DNA from: Nitrospirota bacterium
GTDB lineage: Bacteria > Nitrospirota > Nitrospiria > Nitrospirales > NS-4
DNA: 5,206 nt
Assembly: GCA_005877525.1 (NCBI GenBank)
Contig: VBON01000069.1
Location: 1 to 5,206 of the forward strand
Reading direction: 5' to 3'
The notes under the pieces were generated by a model. That model ran no database searches. It had not been told where the DNA came from and saw only the letters and a program-made list of their open reading frames with translations. Positions 1-2,580 of the stretch are shown piece by piece; position 1 is the first letter of the stretch; each line of letters begins with the position of its first letter. Made by a program: the position numbers and the translations under genes.

Positions 1-548
1 TCACTCTTGGTCCGAGTATCGGAGATAAAAACGCCGGGTCCCGCTCCTGAGAGGCCAGTATCACCCACGTACATGACAACATTTGTTGTCGGAGTGTTGA
101 AAACACCTTCATCCAAGGTCAACGAGACTTCGCCGCGGAGCATCATGAGCGCTGATTTTTTCACTGATGGTCCGCTCCATGGCTGCGCGTACTGGGCGAG
201 GAGGAGAGTGACACCGAAGACCGCGAAAGCAAAGATAAACAGGGGCCGAAGGAGACGGTTGTTACTGATGCCGCTTGCCTGCAACGCGGTCAGCTCTCGA
301 TCCGATGAAAGGCGGCTGAAGGCACTGATGGAGGCAATAAGACAGGCCATGGGAAGGGTCAGCACGAAGAAGGATGGCAACAGGAGAAAAAACGTTTTGA
401 GCAGCGGAACAATGCCCACGCCCTTATTGATGAGAAGTTCTACGAGGCGTAGAATTTCGCGTGTCAACAAGATAAAGGTGAGCGCTGCCAGGCTGAGGGC
501 GAAGGGTACACCCAGTTCCTGCAGGCAGTACTTATCGATTATCCGCAA
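1..548 (-). CDS. lptF: LptF/LptG-family LPS export permease, most likely LptF (N-terminal part; 3' end outside window)
   Basis: This is an inner-membrane permease subunit of the LptBFG ABC transporter, which extracts lipopolysaccharide and passes it to the periplasmic Lpt bridge. Seen: 182 codons read from a TTG start at 548 with no stop before the window edge; family members usually have about 350-400 residues, so roughly half is present. The start gives MRIIDKYCLQEL, the typical amphipathic opening of this family (compare M-R-L-L-D-R-Y). Hydrophobic segments lie near residues 14-34, 47-76 and 101-119. Between the second and third is SSDRELTALQASGIS (81-95), the conserved cytoplasmic coupling-helix region that contacts the LptB ATPase. 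The periplasmic part begins with A-Q-P-W-S (121-125), and the later G-V-F-N and G-V-F-I-S-D-T-R strings resemble LptF more than LptG. The Shine-Dalgarno is weak: GTGGA at 558-562, nine bases before TTG. The gene is divergent from the cold-shock gene. Family is very likely; the F-versus-G choice is moderately sure. Confidence 0.85.
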   Translation of the reverse strand, partial: MRIIDKYCLQELGVPFALSLAALTFILLTREILRLVELLINKGVGIVPLLKTFFLLLPSFFVLTLPMACLIASISAFSRLSSDRELTALQASGISNNRLLRPLFIFAFAVFGVTLLLAQYAQPWSGPSVKKSALMMLRGEVSLTLDEGVFNTPTTNVVMYVGDTGLSGAGPGVFISDTRTKS

Positions 549-573
549 GGAGACCGATCCACAGGTATCGTAG

Positions 574-600
574 GTTATACTGAAACCTCCGCAATGTAAA
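574..600 (-). promoter_or_regulatory. Candidate sigma70-type promoter for the LptF gene
   Basis: Read on the minus strand, TTTACA (595-600) and TATAAC (574-579) each match the -35 and -10 consensus at five of six positions. The spacer is 15 bp, shorter than the ideal 17. Transcription would begin roughly 6-8 bases further left, giving a leader of about 20 nt before the TTG codon at 548. A GGAGG string inside the spacer would not be in the transcript, so it is not the ribosome binding site. The short spacer keeps confidence low. Confidence 0.4.
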
Positions 601-632
601 CCACATCTCCCGCAAGCAGCCACCCTCTGATC

Positions 633-656
633 GTCCGGCAGGGTGCCCGTCCGGAC
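633..656. promoter_or_regulatory. 24-bp imperfect palindrome in the divergent intergenic region, possible operator
   Basis: The outer arms are GTCCGG (633-638) and CCGGAC (651-656), which are perfectly complementary. An inner GGG (641-643) and CCC (646-648) add to the symmetry, so 9 of 12 base pairs across the dyad are symmetric. CGTCCGG also occurs as a direct repeat at 632-638 and 648-654. The dyad lies about 33 bp behind the LptF-gene -35 and 22 bp behind the cold-shock -35. Both flanking genes are transcribed away from it, so it is unlikely to be a terminator. A regulator binding site is an inference; chance symmetry in GC-rich DNA is the alternative. Confidence 0.35.
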
Positions 657-678
657 ATTATCTAACGAATGCATTCAC

Positions 679-707
679 TTGACAGGTGGTAGGGGCTGTG
701 GTAGATG
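679..707 (+). promoter_or_regulatory. Candidate sigma70-type promoter for the cold-shock gene
   Basis: A perfect TTGACA -35 hexamer (679-684) is followed after exactly 17 bp by TAGATG (702-707). The latter is a weak -10 matching TATAAT at the first, second and fourth positions. The start of transcription would be near 713-715, giving a leader of about 100 nt before the GTG codon, the kind of long untranslated leader typical of cspA-family genes. The spacer itself contains a GTGGTAG direct repeat (686-692 and 698-704). The -35 is convincing; the -10 is not strong. Confidence 0.45.
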
Positions 708-753
708 CTCCCCCGATACTGCGATGAAGTGCCTAAGGCTTTGCTTGCAGGCC

Positions 754-796
754 GTTCTCTCATGGGCAGGTGTTGGTGTTCCAACAGTTCGAGAAC
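754..796 (+). promoter_or_regulatory. Structured leader of the cold-shock mRNA (nested and alternative hairpins)
   Basis: An inner hairpin pairs TGTTGG (771-776) with CCAACA (781-786) across a TGTT loop. An outer stem pairs GTTCTC (754-759) with GAGAAC (791-796). A competing local stem, AGTTC (786-790) with GAACT (793-797), would use bases of both. The Shine-Dalgarno at 807-812 lies just downstream. Long, foldable leaders that respond to temperature are known for cspA-type genes; that this one acts so is inferred from position and pairing only. I did not recognise an E. coli-type cold-shock box. Confidence 0.4.
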
Positions 797-817
797 TCGT
801 GACAAAAGGAGGGCGGT

Positions 818-1021
818 GTGAAAACCAAGGGCACTGTCAAATGGTTTAACGATCGCAAGGGGTTTGGTTTTATTCGACTGGAATCTGGCCAGGACGTGTT
901 TGTGCACTATTCGGCACTCGAGGGAGATGGGTTCAAATCCCTGAAAGAAGGGGAGAATGTTGAATTTGACATTGTGGAGGGAGCTAAGGGGCCGCAGGCC
1001 TCAAATGTTGTAAAAGCCTAG
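818..1021 (+). CDS. CspA-family cold-shock domain protein
   Basis: This is a small cytoplasmic single-stranded RNA/DNA-binding protein of the cold-shock family, expected to act as an RNA chaperone or transcription antiterminator. Seen: 67 residues, the usual length for a single cold-shock domain. The N-terminal M-K-T-K-G-T-V-K-W-F-N is followed by RNP1 as K14-G-F-G-F-I19 and RNP2 as V27-F-V-H-Y31 (Tyr where Phe is commoner). The C-terminal half has the family pattern L-K-E-G-E-N-V-E-F and G-P-Q-A-S-N-V. Trp9, Phe16, Phe18, Phe28 and His30 correspond to the usual nucleic-acid-stacking surface. The GTG start at 818 is fixed by a perfect AGGAGG at 807-812, five bases away, and by the family N-terminus. 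The gene stands alone, divergent from the LptF gene, with a hairpin terminator 41 bp after its stop. Whether it is cold-induced or constitutive cannot be read from the protein. Confidence 0.96.
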   Translation: MKTKGTVKWFNDRKGFGFIRLESGQDVFVHYSALEGDGFKSLKEGENVEFDIVEGAKGPQASNVVKA

Positions 1022-1062
1022 CCACTGCGCACGCCGGATTCGACTGTGTATTTCTTCAGTAA

Positions 1063-1090
1063 GGCTCCTCATCGGAGGAGCCCTTCTCAT
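1063..1090 (+). terminator. Rho-independent terminator of the cold-shock gene
   Basis: GGCTCCTC (1063-1070) pairs perfectly with GAGGAGCC (1075-1082) around a four-base ATCG loop, giving an 8-bp GC-rich stem. The following stretch is CTTCTCATTTTG, T-rich but interrupted. It begins 41 bp after the cold-shock stop and ends about 75 bp before the TPR start, so it should separate the two transcripts. The broken T-tract is the only weakness. Confidence 0.8.
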
Positions 1091-1099
1091 TTTGCAAAC

Positions 1100-1128
1100 T
1101 TGACTTAGACCCCTTATTGGGCTAGGTT
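1100..1128 (+). promoter_or_regulatory. Candidate promoter for the TPR gene
   Basis: TTGACT (1100-1105) matches the -35 consensus at five of six positions. Seventeen bases later lies TAGGTT (1123-1128), a weak -10 of the TAnnnT kind. It comes after the cold-shock terminator and 37 bp before the TTG start, so the placement is sensible. The surrounding CTTGACTTAGAC (1099-1110) recurs with one change before the NHL gene. The leader contains a small hairpin, TTATC (1128-1132) with GATAA (1137-1141). Confidence 0.4.
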
Positions 1129-1164
1129 TATCTTCCGATAAGACTGATAAGTAGGGGGAATTTC

Positions 1165-2484
1165 TTGTCGCGGGATAAAGCCTCGAAAATCGTTCTACGG
1201 GCGCGAGAACTGGCCGTCCAGGGCGAGGTAGACCGGGCGATTGCCGAATGCCGGAAAGCTATCGCGCATCTCCCCGACGAACCTGAGATTTCGCTATGCC
1301 TGGGTGAGCTTTTTCTTAAAAATCAGCTGATGCCAGAGGCGACCGAAGCCTACGATCAAGCGGCCCGGCTCTTTCTCCAGGAGGAAAGTGTCGTCAAGGC
1401 CGTCTTTTGCTACAAAGAAATTCTCAAAATCCAACCGAATAGGGCTGATATTTGCGTGTCGTTGGGCGATGTGAACGCCCGGCGTGGCCAAGTCCACAAT
1501 GCGGTCGCCGATTACCTTGCGGGGGCCAAAGTCTATAGTCAGAATGCGGCTACGCAAGAAACGTGCAGCGCCTATCGCAAGATTTTGGCATTGGCCCCCC
1601 GCAATACATGTGTCCGGCTCCGTCTCGCCGAACTGCACCTGCAACAAGGCAAGACGAATGAGGCTGTCAAAGAGTATCTAGTCGTGGCGGAGGAATACCA
1701 GCGCCTTCAACGAGATTCGGAAGCACGGGCGCTGTATGAAGTGATTCTGAAGCATTCCCCCGATCATCGGGAAGCTTCGCGTCGACTTGACCTCCCGACA
1801 GGGGAGAAGGAAGCGGATCGGGAAGACGCGGAGCAGAGACTAACAACGTCCCATTCGGGAAATGGGAACAGCGATGACAGCCATGATGAGATCGTTCTCG
1901 AGGACGTTCCCGATGTCGAAATGATTATTTCGGAAGGGCACGTCTTGGAGACCTCCAACGTCGAGGACGCGCCTTTCCCTGACGAAGCGGTCCTTGCGGC
2001 GGAGCAGAGAGATTTTCCCAGTCCCATCTCCTCCGAACTCGAGGAAGAGCTCGAGGCACAGTACGAGCTAGCGCTTGCATACAAAGAAATGGGGCTGTTG
2101 GATGAGGCGATCGAGACATTCGAGCAGGCGCTTCGAGGGCCGAGCCGCTTTTTAGACGCCTGTACCATGATTGCTACGTGCTACAAGGATCGTCGATTGA
2201 ACCAGACTGCCATTGAGTGGTTGGAACGTGCCAGGCGTCACCCCCGATGCGAGGGAGCGCTTGCGCTCTCGGTTAAGCTGGCGCTGGCTCAGCTTTACGA
2301 GACGGAAGGACAGGTTGAAAAAGCGGCGCAGCTTTACGGTGGCCTCCCGGCAATTCAACAGACGGGTGAGCGCGTAACGCCCCCCGGCGTTGCCTCCCGA
2401 CACGTCGATGCCGCCGCAGGTGACAAGGCTGCTGCCCCGAAGCTCGAAAAACCGGAAAAGCCCCGTCGTATCTCCTTTTTCTAA
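1165..2484 (+). CDS. Tetratricopeptide-repeat protein with acidic central linker
   Basis: This is probably a cytoplasmic scaffold that binds other proteins through TPR helices; the partner is unknown. Seen: 439 residues with no signal peptide or membrane segment. Residues 3-205 form the first TPR block, with typical helix pairs such as A-R-E-L-A-V-Q-G-E-V-D-R-A-I, L-G-E-L-F-L-K-N-Q-L-M-P-E-A and L-A-E-L-H-L-Q-Q-G-K-T-N-E-A. Residues 211-295 are an acidic, Ser/Glu/Asp-rich linker predicted to be disordered. Residues 296-393 form a second block (Y-E-L-A-L-A-Y-K-E-M-G-L-L-D-E-A-I, then I-A-T-C-Y-K-D and L-A-Q-L-Y-E-T-E-G). The tail 396-439 is Ala/Pro/Lys-rich and ends P-R-R-I-S-F-F. The TTG start at 1165 is supported by GGGGGA at 1154-1159, five bases upstream. 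Similar two-block TPR proteins with a basic-aromatic C-terminus occur in deltaproteobacteria, but I cannot name an orthologue. The NHL gene follows 96 bp later. Confidence 0.9.
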   Translation: MSRDKASKIVLRARELAVQGEVDRAIAECRKAIAHLPDEPEISLCLGELFLKNQLMPEATEAYDQAARLFLQEESVVKAVFCYKEILKIQPNRADICVSLGDVNARRGQVHNAVADYLAGAKVYSQNAATQETCSAYRKILALAPRNTCVRLRLAELHLQQGKTNEAVKEYLVVAEEYQRLQRDSEARALYEVILKHSPDHREASRRLDLPTGEKEADREDAEQRLTTSHSGNGNSDDSHDEIVLEDVPDVEMIISEGHVLETSNVEDAPFPDEAVLAAEQRDFPSPISSELEEELEAQYELALAYKEMGLLDEAIETFEQALRGPSRFLDACTMIATCYKDRRLNQTAIEWLERARRHPRCEGALALSVKLALAQLYETEGQVEKAAQLYGGLPAIQQTGERVTPPGVASRHVDAAAGDKAAAPKLEKPEKPRRISFF

Positions 2485-2499
2485 GTCTTCCGCAGACTT
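2483..2499 (+). other. Small hairpin across the TPR stop codon
   Basis: AAGTCT (2483-2488) pairs perfectly with AGACTT (2494-2499) across a TCCGC loop. It begins within the TAA stop of the TPR gene and is followed by CTTCGCC rather than a T-run. It is therefore weak as an intrinsic terminator and may instead be an intercistronic stabilising or attenuating hairpin. The stem is only 6 bp and AT-containing, so chance is a real alternative. Confidence 0.3.
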
Positions 2500-2506
2500 C
2501 TTCGCC

Positions 2507-2536
2507 TTGACTTAAACGCAAATCGGATGGTAAGCT
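2507..2536 (+). promoter_or_regulatory. Candidate promoter for the FnIII/NHL gene
   Basis: TTGACT (2507-2512) is followed after 18 bp by TAAGCT (2531-2536), a poor TAnnnT-type -10. The support comes mainly from the shared block CTTGACTTAAAC (2506-2517), which differs at one base from the block before the TPR gene and lies at a similar distance from the start codon (75 against 66 bp). The alternative is that the NHL gene is simply read through from the TPR promoter. Confidence 0.3.
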
Positions 2537-2580
2537 TCACTGTTCATTCTGCCAATTTTCACGTACGTAAGGAGTATATG

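Noticed and set aside
7..573. A 188-codon plus-strand frame at the left end
   Set aside because: It is antisense to the LptF gene. Its product is Arg/Ser/Lys-rich with no domain, whereas the minus strand encodes a convincing membrane permease.
643..849. A 68-codon plus-strand frame overlapping the cold-shock start
   Set aside because: It covers the promoter and leader, has no ribosome binding site, runs into the cold-shock gene in another frame, and has a composition unlike a protein.
1764..2168. Serine-rich minus-strand frames opposite the TPR gene
   Set aside because: Serine runs arise from reading the Glu-rich (GAG/GAA) linker backwards. They carry no independent evidence of coding.
2561..2568. 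ACGTACGT palindrome before the NHL ribosome binding site
   Set aside because: Only 8 bp, with no spacer or second copy nearby; too short to claim as a regulatory site.
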